Below are positions 42,713-54,769 of a stretch of 64,000 nucleotides of DNA, piece by piece (the stretch's first letter is position 1; the number at the start of each line of letters is the position of its first letter). A program made the translations under genes and the position numbers. The notes beneath the pieces were generated by a model. That model was not told the origin of the DNA. It was given only the letters and a program-made list of their open reading frames with translations, and did no database searches. Location: positions 22,071,446-22,135,445 of the forward strand of contig OY743172.1 of assembly GCA_963555705.1 (NCBI GenBank), read 5' to 3'. This DNA comes from Ligustrum vulgare (Eukaryota > Streptophyta > Magnoliopsida > Lamiales > Oleaceae).

Positions 42713-45475
42713 TGTAACACCCCAAGTTCAAGAATCTTAAACCTAGGTGTTAACTCCCCTTTTTCTTTTAATGCGGAAATAAATCGTTTAAATATTAAAA
42801 TGCGGAATTTAAATCGTTTACACGACAAAAATATTCATTTATCTATTATAAAATTTTAGCAAAATTTCGGCAGAGTCTCCTCTACAAATTGGACATAGCC
42901 AACCTGTAGAGGAGCATCAAAACCATTTATAAATACACATCACAACTCACTCCATCCCAAACATCATCCAAACCATTATAATAAGTCCCAAACTCCTCAA
43001 CAATACAATTCCAAGTAAATAAACTTTAGCAAATGAAATAAGAGGTATTTTAACCTCAATAATACATGAATTAAAGGATTAATAATTAGAAATTGAAATA
43101 AATTCTAATCTAACTTTATTTTAAAAGAGTTGATGCGGGTATAGCCTGAGTCAGCTGCCGAGTGCTCTCCTCGGATCACCTAACTTTCATCACCTGAAAT
43201 GTTGGGGAGGGATTGGGGTGAGCTAAAGCTCAGTAAGTAAACTGTATGCATGAATGCATGCTTATGACATGAACGCTTTTCAAAAATTCCATGTATGTAT
43301 CCCCATTTACTTTACTTTCCAGAACTTTCAAACTTTTCGAACTTTCACTTAACATTTCAAAACTTTCACTTCATTCCATCGTGAGCTCACTTGGTGTAAC
43401 TTCTAGTCAATCAGAATACAGTGGGCAATGACTTATTTGGAACCAGATTACATGCGCATTTCCACCGCAAAGCGGTTTAACATTCACTTTCCCACCGCAA
43501 AGCGGTTTAACATTCACTTTCCCACCGCAAAAGCAGTTTAACAGTCCACCGTAAACGGTTGAACATTCCGTCGCAAAGCGACTTAATTCGGGTACGCCGG
43601 TCCCCCGCGCCCCATTTCCCACTCGCAACTTTCATGAACTAGAAGTACACCCATTCATTCTTTCAAAAACTTGGGATACATAACTTTTGAACAAACTTGC
43701 ACTTTGACACATTTCTTTCATTTAAAACATTTGACTTCCAAATTTCGATGTCAATGCATGCTTGATGATGCAATGACATGATAATGTGCATGCTTAAACA
43801 TTCTTCTCAATAACATATACTTTCATAAAATAAATGAAATTCATCAAAGCAGTAAATTGCAAGATAGTCATTTACACATTTCACATTTGCATTCAACTTC
43901 TATAAAGAAATAGGGGGAAGTTTACTTACTTGACATCCTTAGTATTTACCGTTATCTGGATTTGCAAGTGGAGGATCATCGGCTGCCCGTGACGTCAATG
44001 TACCAAAATCCTAGTTGTGCCCATTCATATAAAGAAATATACTTTTAGTTCAAATTCACATTTTAACTCTAAGCAAGGTTAAAACTTCTATTTCATTCAC
44101 AATTTAATCCCAAACGTGACCTTACGCTAGGTCCAACACATAATACCATGTTCGAAATAAGATGTCAATTTCAATCCACGTTAGAAACTCTCATTTTTTT
44201 TTTTTTTAAATTCAAACTCAAACTCAAATTTACATAATTCAACCTAACGTTATAAAATCAATCCCTTAAAATCTCAACAAATTCACAAATCTTAAAATCA
44301 ACATATATCCAAACGTTACCCAAACAGTTAACTAAGCTACAATTTTCATAAATCTCCAAAATCAGAAATTTTAATATACATACTAAAAAAATCAGAAATT
44401 TATTCACGTTTTTATCACTTTCCCACCCATCATTACTACTAAAAGAAAATCGATTAAACAAATCAATTTAATAATTTTCAAAATCTATCATTAACGTATA
44501 CATAGACACTAAATACCTAAATTTAAAAACTGAATTTAATCAATTAAATTTCGAAATTTAAACCAAGTCTAAATCTAAATTTAGACACATGTATATCTAT
44601 GCATTATCCAAAATTCCAATTAATAAATTCAAAATTAGACTATAATACGAATCTAAAAATACACACTATATATATATACACACTAATTTATATATTGCCC
44701 AAAATCTGAGTTTAACAGTTTAAACTTCGAAATTTCAGTAAAACTAAATCTGAAATCTTCATATGTAAATGCATATAAATACTGATGTATACATACATAT
44801 ATACACAAGAATCAATAAATATATGTGTGTATCGATATGTATGTGTGTACGTGGAAGTGTGAACCCGTGTGTGTGTGTCGCGATTTCGGGTGTGCAAACC
44901 GCGTGCAACTGTGTGTTCGGGTGTGCGTGATAGGGAGGAGGAGTCACCGTGGTTGTGGGCGAGGTGTGTGGTCGCCGGTTGTAGCTCGTTGGCGACGGTG
45001 GGGGAAAGAGGCAGAGTGAGAACGGGCGGCCGAGAGTGAGAGGAAAGGAGAGAGTCGCGAAGAGAGAGAGAGAGACCGCGTAGAGAGAGAGTTCGTGAGT
45101 GAGGATAATAAGGTAGGGTTAGATATAAACTTTTGGTGATTTGCAAATTGGTCCCTCAATTCTCTCTAAGGACATAATTAAGTACACCTCTATCATAAAT
45201 TTACAAAATACCCTAAAATTTACCACTTATAATAATTTGACAAAAATAGGAATTGACAAGCTTAAGAAATAAAACAATTATTCACATAAATTGCAAGTAA
45301 ACAAGTTTAAAATTTCCTAATTGGCACATTGAACGAAACGGCGTCCAAGTCCTTCCACTGCAAAACAATTCAAATCATAGACATTAAATATCAAAATTTT
45401 ATAATTTATAATCACAGTAACATAAATATTGAGCGAAATTTAAAATTGCACGTAGAATTGGAAAGCGGTCTTACA
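42713..45475 (-). repeat. 5' LTR of the young Ty3 element
   Basis: 2763 bp, near-identical to 35487-38247, with the CCGCAAAGCGG array at about 43459-43586. Differences noted: near 42746, 42862, 43972, 44198 (T-run length), 44654, 44892 and a GA-run length change near 45070. The frame 44712-45146 has no recognised product. Confidence 0.96.
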
Positions 45476-45480
45476 GTATT

Positions 45481-45841
45481 TAAAACTGATATATCTTGGA
45501 CTAAAAATAAATTTGAAAATAAATAAATTTTGAGATAAAATTGAATTTCGTATTTGGACTTAAAATAATTTAATAAGGAAAATTGAGATATTTTTACTAA
45601 ATTTGGAATTTAAAATGATTTTTTTTTTTTGAAAATAATACTTTGAATAAATAATTAAAATAATATAATTTTAGAAATTCGGAATTTAATCAAAATCGAA
45701 TGAACTCGATATTTCTCGACTTGGCTAGACGAACGCGTCGCGACGTTAACGTAAAAAAAATGGATGAGGTAGCAGCGGCACGATTTTCTAAATTTTAAAA
45801 TAATTATTAAATACGTAAAAATTCTTGGTCGCTACAACATT
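45481..45841. other. Continuation of the old sequence interrupted by the young Ty3 element
   Basis: Non-coding. Contains GGACTAAAA-type phrases like those before 35482. Ends GGTCGCTACA near 45836, possibly the start (minus sense) of an older LTR. Confidence 0.5.
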
Positions 45842-46410
45842 TGCCCCCTCTCGGTCGAGATACTAAAGGGTTTGATAGCAAATGGCTTTATCGAATTAAT
45901 CAAGCCTACAAACCATGTATTCATCTAGCACAAAGAATACATGGAAGATGAATAAGAACAAATAAAAAATTAAGTTGAATCTCTTTGATTTGGAATCAAC
46001 ACTTTTTATGAATATGTCATTGAATTGTATTTCTCTTTATCAACACCTCTATTTATAGACATGGTAGTTACATCCATGAATGGGTGCAAAGAATAAGGGA
46101 AAAGGTGCCCAAACATGCCAAAAGGTGCCAAAAATCAAACAACACAACGGTCAAAAAATTTAACCGTGTGACCACGCGGTTCAATCATCACGCGGTCGCG
46201 CAGTTATAACATTTAATACACGTCAAAATTTGACGTGTGACCGCGCGATTTTTATACCATGCGGTTGCTCGGTTTTCAGTAGGCGCTACCTTTATTTTTT
46301 CATTTGTTTTCATGTTGATATAAATCCAAAATAATTCTTTAATCCATTTACATGGATTCTTTCTTTCATAATTAATATTTGAAAAACACATTGGAATTAA
46401 AATTTCAACA
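45842..46410 (-). repeat. 3' LTR of the LARD-like element
   Basis: 569 bp. Contains minus TATAAATA (46050-46057) and CGCGG/GCGGTCGCGC motifs near 46170-46270. A short minus frame (46188-46427) is not supported. Confidence 0.75.
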
Positions 46411-49091
46411 ATCCCCCACTTGTTCAAATATTCACGAACAACTCAATTTAAAATGGTAGTATGCATAAAATAAGGTATCTTTCGATTTGAACCTTACCTT
46501 AATGTAAACATCGCAAAGTATTATCCAAATTCCAGGTAGTTGTAGCTTTGAACCCGTTATTCCATGTGACAATACCGACAACATCACACACAATACTCAA
46601 GTTCTTTTATTCCACACAAATTTTGCTTTAGCGCGTTAATGGCCTTGCGCTCATCCGATTCGTGAACTTTTTAGAAAGTAACTCCAAACTTTCCTTGAAG
46701 CGGCATCACTTCTAAGTTCATATAGGTGAAGTTCTTCCAGTATCTTTGTTACATTTAGAGATACTTGTCATACCGAACTTCATTAAGAGTTTTAAAAACT
46801 CAACCCTCCAACTGTAACAACCAACACTTTTAATCTAGAATGAGGTATGTTTTGATAAAGTGTTGAAACTATCCACTTATCGAATGACTTGTTGTTACCC
46901 TTTAAACCCGTGAATTACTCATTTCGTAATGATATGTAGGGTTTCCGTCATTGGCGGATCTTTTATAAAAGATTTTCACCTCATCCTACTCGATTATGTT
47001 CTTATGATTTTACATAAGATATAAAGTCAAGTTTTAGCTTAACTTTTCACAAGGCATTGAATCACTCTTTGATTTAATTTTATATGTTTATGTCTAGACT
47101 TCCTTTGAATATGTATGTGATCACTTCACAATTATTTGACAACACTTGTCAAAATATTTCGCAATATTCTATGGTCTATTTTGTGCAATTTATAGACTTC
47201 AAAATAATATTACTTTAAACTTTATTTAAAGTTTAGTTGTACTACCCCTCACACTTATAGGGTAGACTCAAAATTATTCTTTCACTCAATTGAAAGAAAT
47301 AGAATCGTAATTCCATGAACACAATTGTTCTATCAATAATTTATTTGTCTCCTCAACGAATAAAATAAATATTTTACAATATTTGTTTTAGTGTTACCCC
47401 CACACTTTGGGATAAACTTCAAATTTCTCAATTTTATTTAAGTAAATGATTCTTTTTCTGAATCGTAATGTTCAACAATAATCCATATTCACTTGTATGT
47501 TTCATATTATTAATCTCCATTAGTAATAATGCTTTTCACACATGATATCAATCATTGATATCTATCATATCATCTCATATACTTCATAAATAATATGAGG
47601 ATAATAACCACAATTGATTATATACAATGGTTCAATAATTTCTCAATTTCTTTCACTCAATTGAAAGAACACATTCATCTAATTTTAGATGATAGAAAAT
47701 GGTCAAATCATATTTTGATTTTATTATCAAAATTATATGGTTATTTCTCATTGACCACTTCTAGCATGACCATTGTAATAATCCAACAAGTGTAGAAAAA
47801 TTCAATCTCATGTTTTCACAATTACATGAAAATTCACATATTTTCAATAATTGTTATGCATCTCTATTCAATTGAGATTGTTTTCTTAGAAACAATATTT
47901 TCTCCATAAGCAAGTTATGCAACATCTACACTTACATTCTTTTTTATTTAGAACATCATACCATAAAACTAAAATGGTATCACCAACAATAAGCATGTGT
48001 TTATAAAATTCTCGTGCCAATATCAAGAGTACAATTAATCAATATACTTGCATAACATAAAAGAGAGATACACTTCTTATAAATGAATCAAATGGAAATA
48101 AAATTATTGAAAGGGTGTGAACATCCAAATTTTCACTACCACGAAAAATTTCTTTATAATGAATAATCACATAGTTAAAATATCATATCTCAATTATTCA
48201 AAAACACATATTTCCCATAATGATATACAAGAGAATATTAAAATACTATAATATTCTTCTTGTCAAATTCCATTAGAAAAAGAAAATCAATCATAGATAA
48301 AAATGCATAATTCGTAATTTTATATTATGCATTAAATATGACATAATAGTAAATTTCCAAACATCATGCAAATTCGATGGATTTCTTGTCATAATTATGA
48401 TTTGATTTTAAACAAACAAGAGTTAGACACGTTCAAAGTTGAACCAACTTTACAGAATGCTAATACATAACAAATTCAGCATTATCTGTACCCCTATTGG
48501 CACCTGTTCATTCAAAATGTTAACCAGATTTCATAATCTCAATTTTCATGTAGTTTACAAACCAAATAAATCTTATTAAGATAATACGCATGGCATGTCA
48601 TCAACCAACAGTCATCTTTTAAAATTTGGAGAAGGTGGGCCAAGTAATCATCATAATAGAAAGACATAATCTCTCAATTTTAAAATGGAAAGACAAGACC
48701 TTTCATTTAATAGTAACATGCATCTTCATGTTTTCATGCATGGTGGATTTAGAATGCGGTAAAATGATTCATTTTCAATTTTCCGTGTCTTTGCATTAAG
48801 TCTATATTTATGAAAATCATAATAACATTTCGCTATTGATTTTGGTAGTATCATTATTCGAGATTCAATAACAATTTCGACTCCATCAATCAAACTGTAC
48901 TTTTAGATTGTTAATAAAATGGTTACCTCAAGAGGTTGGAGACGAAATCATCGTTTACTGAATGAAAAATCACGAACCAATCACATTTAAACATCCACTT
49001 GAAATCTTCAGAATTATGATAGAAGAACACCAAAAATGGAATGAAATGAAATGCTTAAATACGTGAAAACACGTTGTCCTAAAAGTACAAT

Positions 49092-49622
49092 TGCCCCCTC
49101 TCGATCGAGATACTAAAGGGTTTGATAACAATTGAAACTATTAGAAACCATGTAGTCATCTAGCACAAAGAATACATGGAAGATGAATAAGAACAAATAA
49201 GAAATTGAGTTGAATCTCTTTGATTTTGGATCAACACTTGTTATGAATATGTCATTGAATTGTATTTCTCTTTATCAACACCTCTATTTATAGACATGGA
49301 AGTTACATCCATGAATGGGTGCAAATAACAAGTGAAAAGGTGCCCAAACATGCTAAAAGGTGACAAAAATCAAACAACACAACGGTCAAAAAACTTAACC
49401 GTGCGATCGCGCGGTTCAATCATTGCGCAGTCGTGCAGTTATAACATTTAATACACGTCAAAATTTGACGTGTGACCGCACAGTTTTCCAGTAGGCGCCA
49501 CCTTTATTTTTTCACTTGTTTTCAAGTTGATATAGATCCAAAATAATTCTTTAATCCATTTACATGGATTCTTCCTTTCATAATCAATACTTGAACAATA
49601 CATTAGAATTAAAATTCCAACA
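49092..49622 (-). repeat. 5' LTR of the LARD-like element
   Basis: 531 bp, about 90% like 45842-46410, lacking part of the CG-rich region. A standard primer site is not evident on its left side. Confidence 0.75.
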
Positions 49623-49750
49623 GAATCTACTTTATACACGATCTCCCATGCTTACAAGATTTCAAATTGCAGCATTGGGTTATGCTATTCGTACAGATAG
49701 TTATACAGATATGGGCACAGATAGCCTAATAAGGACAAAATAGTAAATAG
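49623..49750 (+). other. Unassigned short open stretch
   Basis: Plus-strand frame of about 40 codons open from the LTR border to a TAG at about 49741 (LYTRSPMLTRFQIAALGY and onwards). The composition looks protein-like, not random AT-rich. No family recognised; it may be the stump of another element's ORF. Confidence 0.3.
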
Positions 49751-51352
49751 TATTCAGAAAATTTTACCCTTGTTATTAATTTTTTAAATTTCGTCCTCTA
49801 TTTGATCTATTTATTATATTTTCAGCTTGAGACTCTGACGATTCTATCCTTGTCCAAAGGCTTTTTATTTCTTCTGGATTTATTTTGTGATTGTCCATTA
49901 GTTGCATAAATTCAATTTTTATTTCATTTAATCTTTTTCTAATAGTTTCAATTTTTATTTCAATTTCTCTTTCAAAAGTTAGTCCAGGCATTATAATAAA
50001 TTAGTTTTATCTTGTATTATTTTGAATCTTATTATACAAAATCATTTTATGATCTACTATATTAGAATAATCTATCATAAATTGATCATAATTCTCTAAG
50101 AGTATATAATATTTTTCAGATGATCCATCAATGATTTTTAAACGAGATATGATCTCATTCATTTTTCCTAATATTTATCTTAAAAGATTATTCAATCCTT
50201 CAATAGTATATCCTGACATTTTAAAGCAAAGTTGTAGATTTGAAAACTTAAAGATATAAAACAGATATGAATTTATAAATTTTCAAGTAGTTTTTCAAAC
50301 TCAAAAAATGTTTGAGAATTGATAATATCCATATCAGTTATGATATCTATACTAGGTTCAAATGGTATATTATATTTTGAAATGTTTTTCTTTCTTTTTT
50401 CTAATTTATCAATGATAGTTTGAATATCTTGTATTACTATGGATCTAACGCTGCCTCTAGCAAAGTTTTCTATCATATTTTCTTTAAAACTTTTTAATAT
50501 TTCTTGTGATGCATAATGTTGTTCTTAATATCCTATTTTATCTATCTCATTTTCATATTCAATTCCTTTCTTATTTTTAACATTTTTATAACTTTATATG
50601 TTCCTCTCTTAGATCTGGGTTTTTTCATGATATAATTCCTTTTATTCACGATTATCAAAAATTGGTAAAGAAAGATTCATCTCTTCCATCACTATCATAG
50701 TCTAATATGGGATCATAATCATTATCACAACTGAATACATGTTCTAAATATAATTTATTGTTTATTTTAGTGTTATCACTATCAAGCCAAAAGTAAATAA
50801 TTGATTTTGTAATTTCTAATCAAATTAATTATTTTAGTTTAGGAAAAATTACTAATAAACGTGGCATATAAAAATGATATAACTTTTTTATTTCATTATT
50901 AGGTCTAGTGAATTGTTTATACATAAATAATGGTTCAATTATTCCGTGATATTCATCTTGATACGGACTGTTTTGATAATTAAACTTGATAATTCTAAAC
51001 TCTTCCATAATATCAAATTATTTCAAAAAGGTCTTCTTCCTCCTATTTCCATAAAGACATATATATTAAGAATACTAACCTCTCTTCCTGTTCTTTGTTC
51101 CTTTATATTTTCCTTCTGATGTTAGTAACCTTTAGACTCACAGGATTCTGCTATCACACCCTTCAACGGCCTTCAGTCTTTACGGGTAATTAGCCTCTCC
51201 TGGCTTCATGCCTTCACTGTTTAACGTTTTGATGGAAAATATTTCTGGACAGAGTGTATGGAGTTTTCTTAATAATATATCTTCTTATAGGAAAAAGGAT
51301 TCAGAAAACAGAATTTTAGAAACTCATCATATTCTAGTAAATCGCTTGGAAT
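49751..51352 (-). other. EPRV-A leader region (right copy) with short ORFs
   Basis: Transcript-sense leader downstream of the promoter. Short charged frames: 49776-49991 (71 aa, coiled-coil-like), 50273-50476 (67 aa) and a broken frame near 50650-51010 beginning MEEFRIIKF. None is recognised. Long leaders with several short ORFs are usual in Caulimoviridae. The left limit of viral DNA is uncertain. Confidence 0.5.
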
Positions 51353-51358
51353 TTTATT
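51353..51358 (-). terminator. EPRV-A poly(A) signal AATAAA
   Basis: Minus AATAAA lies about 120 bases downstream of the TATA box, the spacing expected for a terminally redundant pregenomic RNA. Confidence 0.6.
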
Positions 51359-51479
51359 GATAATATGAGTATTGATACAAGATTGGTAAGAGGATTTTTC
51401 AAGGAAAGAGAATTCTTTTTGGCTTTCTCACAAGTTGAGTGCTCCAGTTATCTCTACCTTATCCTAGCCTGGAGGCCTC

Positions 51480-51487
51480 TATTTATA
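51480..51487 (-). promoter_or_regulatory. EPRV-A pregenomic promoter TATA box
   Basis: Minus TATAAATA followed by GAGGCCTCC lies after the last ORF. Position parallels the 8316 box of EPRV-B. Confidence 0.7.
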
Positions 51488-51703
51488 ATACTACATTGGA
51501 TACAATTACATCATTGATTACATCAGATTCAATAATATTAGACTCAATTATTAATACTTTTGGTTACATCATAGGGACACATGTCCCTCCATTATTTCCA
51601 GCTTCACATGGTATTGTCTTGGCATTTGTCAAAAAGCAAATGCTATTTTGTCATTTCTTCTTTTGTTGGTATTTCTTTTTCAAAAGCAGCTTCCAGGTGT
51701 CCA

Positions 51704-52803
51704 TCATTGTGGCTGGCATACAGGGCAATTCCTGGCTATGCACGCCTCCTGCAAGGTTGTGGGGTTTCCCTGTATCTGATGTCTATCAAGTTTATTTATG
51801 TATTCCTTTAGAATGGTTGAATTTTCTTTTCCTCCATTGGTGACAAGAGTCCATTGTTCATATTGGCATAAACATTTGAATTTCTTCTTATACAAATTTC
51901 TTGCAATGTTGTAAAGGACCTTAATTCCTAATATCCTACGGGATCGGAACCATGATCTTGTAATGTATGGTGTTGGTCTAGTATTTTTTCCTACTTCAAT
52001 TTGGAAATTTTTAGCAACGTGTCCAAATGTGATAATATATTCACCAGGATAATATATCATTCCATCAATTTCAGGACTAATCGAGTAAAATTTTTAATAA
52101 ATTGATCTCCCTTGGCGAAATTTGAAATATCTCCCTTTAGTAAATTATCAAATCTTTCAATTTCCTTTAGATCTTTTCCAGGGTAGATTAGATCTAAAAA
52201 TTCATAGTCCGCTTCCATCTTTGTCATGCTGGGATCTCCTCCCTTAGTAATGATTAGATGTGGGTAAACATGGTCTCCTGATGCGATGAAGTAACAATCG
52301 CAATCCTGAAGTTCATATATGATTTGGCAAAAAATTTTATACTCGTCTTCTCTTGATAAAAAAAAGGGGGAATCATCTTCCTTTTCGGCATTGATTTTAA
52401 TTACTTTGGTATGGTCATCTTTGGCATTTATTGTCAATTTCCTAGGACTAGTTTCATTTATTATCACCTTCTTTGAACTTAGACTTGGTTCATCTTTCTT
52501 TATCATTGGTCCACCACCGCTTCCAGATGATGTACCTGTTTGTATTGTATCTATTGGTATATTTGGTAAAACCTGTTTGATATTCAACGATTTAATTAGT
52601 GATTCGATTTCACTAACTCTATTGCTCAATTGTTTGGTATATTTGGTATGAGAGACAAAAAGTTCCATCAACAATTTAACATTTTGCTGAAGGTATTCTG
52701 CCATTTGTTCAATTCCATCTTTTATATCCTCAGCTTCCTCTTTGAGGAAGTTCATTCGCACTCTGGTGTCCATCAATGATTCTTTGATATCATCCATCTG
52801 CAA
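51704..52803 (-). pseudogene. EPRV-A downstream ORF, inclusion-body/transactivator position
   Basis: The frame 52803-52057 (248 codons) has an N-terminal coiled coil (residues about 1-85), then a Gly/Ser/Lys-rich linker (about 95-150). A C-terminal domain follows, with FFLSREDEYKIF and CDCYFIASGDH. A frameshift near 52090 moves the continuation to the frame 52060-51704, with YYPGEYIITFGH, VLYNIARNLY and a final CPVC. It corresponds to 8589-9586 in EPRV-B (YNIAR block shared). ORF VI-type by position; not proven by similarity. Confidence 0.68.
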
Positions 52804-52807
52804 ATTC

Positions 52808-53255
52808 TCTATTTCTACTTAGAAAATCAGCAAGATAATTACTAACATCTTTAATATGAATTATGTCAAAATTGTAAAATTCTAAATAGGTCTGCCATCT
52901 ATGAAGCCTTCTATATTAGGGTTCTGATGGTAATTTATTTGTGACTAATCCTGCAACTTGAGAATTGTCAGTTTCAATAATGAATTTTTTAGATAATAAG
53001 AACAATGAGAACTTTTTTATTCCTCTAATAATAGCTAATAATTATTTTTCATGAGTATTATAATTTATTTCTACTTGATTAAAGGTTCCACTAGAATATC
53101 TGCAAATTTCATCAAGATCTGTTTTTAATATTGCCGTCCAATATTTATCCGAGGTATCAGTATTAACTATTAGATTATCTTTTTCATCTAGTAACCTTTT
53201 TGGTAAATTTTTACATTCCTCTTTTAGTGATTTAACAATTTCTGTATGTTCTTTA
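52808..53255 (-). pseudogene. EPRV-A RNase H (right copy)
   Basis: Minus-strand blocks: VNTDTS near 53160, NYNTHEK-stop-LLAI near 53035 (TAA where Glu is expected), IETDNSQVAG near 52960, a TAA near 52920, and ADFLSR near 52820. This is the RNase H1-type domain that degrades the RNA strand during reverse transcription. Follows RT directly; this part is outside the window for the left copy. Confidence 0.85.
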
Positions 53256-54390
53256 CTCTATAATTTAGTATTTATTTTCCTGAGTAAAATCTGTATTTTA
53301 TGTTTCCTTTTTTAAAGATTTTCAATAAATCCTTCTGTATAATTTAAACATCCTAAAAAATTTTGTATTTATTTTTTTTATTCTAATTTATCTGGAAAAC
53401 TTTCTATCATTTTAGATATATGAGTTTGTAATTTTATTCTTCTTCTATCTATTCATAATCCAAGAAAATCGATTTCTTATTTTTCTAATATTGCTTTCTT
53501 TTTTGAAAGAACAATTCCTTCTTTTTTACATTCATTTATAAATTTCATTAAATATTGGTTTCTATGTTCTTCTTTATTATAAGAGCATATTAATATATCA
53601 TCAACATAAACAATTAAAAATTCATTAAATTTTCTAAATATGTTATCCATTTTTCTTTGATATATTTGTGGTGCATTTTTTAAAGCAAATGGCATAACCA
53701 TCTATTCATACTTACCTTGAGGCGTACTAAACTTTGTGTATTGGTCTATTGGATGCTATCTTCTTCCTTTTGATTTTCCAAAATCCTGATTTACAATCAA
53801 ATTTAGAATAATATTGTTTCCCTTTTGCAAGGTTTATTAATACTTCCTTGTTAGGTAAAAAGTGTCCATCAAACTTAGTGTATTTGTCTAATTCTTTATA
53901 ATTTATAACCATTCTAACTTTTCCTCTTATTTGTTCAGAATGTTTCATTACCATAAAGGCTGGACTGCTATGAGGTTCATTACTAGGTCTAATAAGTTTT
54001 TGATCAAGTAATTCTTTTATTTGAGTTTTAAATTCTTGTGTATCTTGTATGATATACATCATTGGTCTAACTTTTATAATAACATTTTCTGTTAATTCTA
54101 TTTTAGCTTTGTGATGATATGGTTTCCAAAATAGTAATGAATTTTCTCCATAAATTTTTTCTAATTGTTCTATGATTTTCTCTATACTTATTTCTATTTC
54201 TGTTTTTAGGATTTTTTTATATCTTATTTTTCTATTTTTTATTTCATTTTGTGTAATTGGTTTTTTCTCTCATTTATCACCACGATGGACTGGTTGAACT
54301 CTATAAGGTCTAAAATCTCTTGGTATTTTTGATAAATGTGCACACATTGTTTGTAACATTATCATATAATTATTTTGTTTGTAATATTGA
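53256..54390 (-). pseudogene. EPRV-A reverse transcriptase (right copy)
   Basis: More complete than the left copy. HSSPAFMVMKHSE near 53960-53940; motif A FDCKSGF near 53790-53810 (deleted in the left copy); MPFALKNAP with Ala for Gly; catalytic YVDD at 53597-53608. Stops include a TAG at the Trp before MVMPF (53702-53704 region), a TGA after FLGL near 53455, and a frameshift near 53727-53740. Inactive. Confidence 0.9.
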
Positions 54391-54394
54391 AATT

Positions 54395-54660
54395 GTTGGA
54401 TAAAGTCATTTCCTAATAATATATCACATTCTAGTTTATCATAACTATATATTTTGTTTATTATTACTTGTTTACTTCCAAGTATTATATCAACTTTATT
54501 CGCACTATTAATTATATGGGCACTTTCTCCCGTGACTCTTGTGATTTTTATCTTATTGTTAGTATTCCATGATTTGATTAAGAAATTCTTAAATATTGAT
54601 ATATCACTTCATGTATCAATTAAAACACAAGTTGTTATATTTGTTTCACCTATGGTAACC
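54395..54660 (-). pseudogene. EPRV-A AP2 (right copy)
   Basis: Same as the left copy: LIDT-TGA-S, with TGA at 54609-54611, and DILLGNDF near 54400-54423. The plus frame 54454-54693 is a shadow. Confidence 0.8.
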
Positions 54661-54769
54661 TGTATATGGACAGCTAATGGAAATCTTATTTAATTATTCA
54701 TTCAGATTTTCTGCATTATATAGTTTGGTCATTATGAGTTATATATAATCATTCTTTTTTTATACTGTA

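Larger units (their letters stand above)
35482..45480 (-). mobile_element. Complete young Ty3/Tekay-type LTR retrotransposon
   Basis: Body 35487-45475 (9989 bp), TSD GTATT at 35482-35486 and 45476-45480. LTRs of 2761 and 2763 bp begin TGTAA and end TTACA. Minus orientation: a primer site for tRNA-iMet at 42697-42708 inside the right (5') LTR, and a polypurine tract beside the left (3') LTR. The interior is only 4465 bp and carries relics of protease, RT start and integrase end; gag is absent. The LTRs differ at about six or seven sites, so insertion is recent though the element is non-autonomous. Confidence 0.96.
45842..49622 (-). mobile_element. Non-coding LTR retrotransposon (LARD-like)
   Basis: Direct repeats 45842-46410 (569 bp) and 49092-49622 (531 bp), each with TG...CA ends (TGCCCCCTC... 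to ...CAACA). The minus-strand polypurine tract AGTGGGGGAT at 46411-46420 borders the left repeat, and minus-strand TATAAATA boxes lie at 46050-46057 and 49285-49292, so the element points left. The 2.7-kb interior has no gag or pol motif. The 5-base flanks do not match (ACATT and GAATC), so a TSD was lost or the ends are rearranged. The LTRs differ by many substitutions and a deletion, hence older than the Tekay-type element. Confidence 0.75.

Noticed and set aside
45837..49627. 5-bp TSD for the LARD-like element
   Set aside because: Flanks ACATT and GAATC do not match, so no TSD is claimed.
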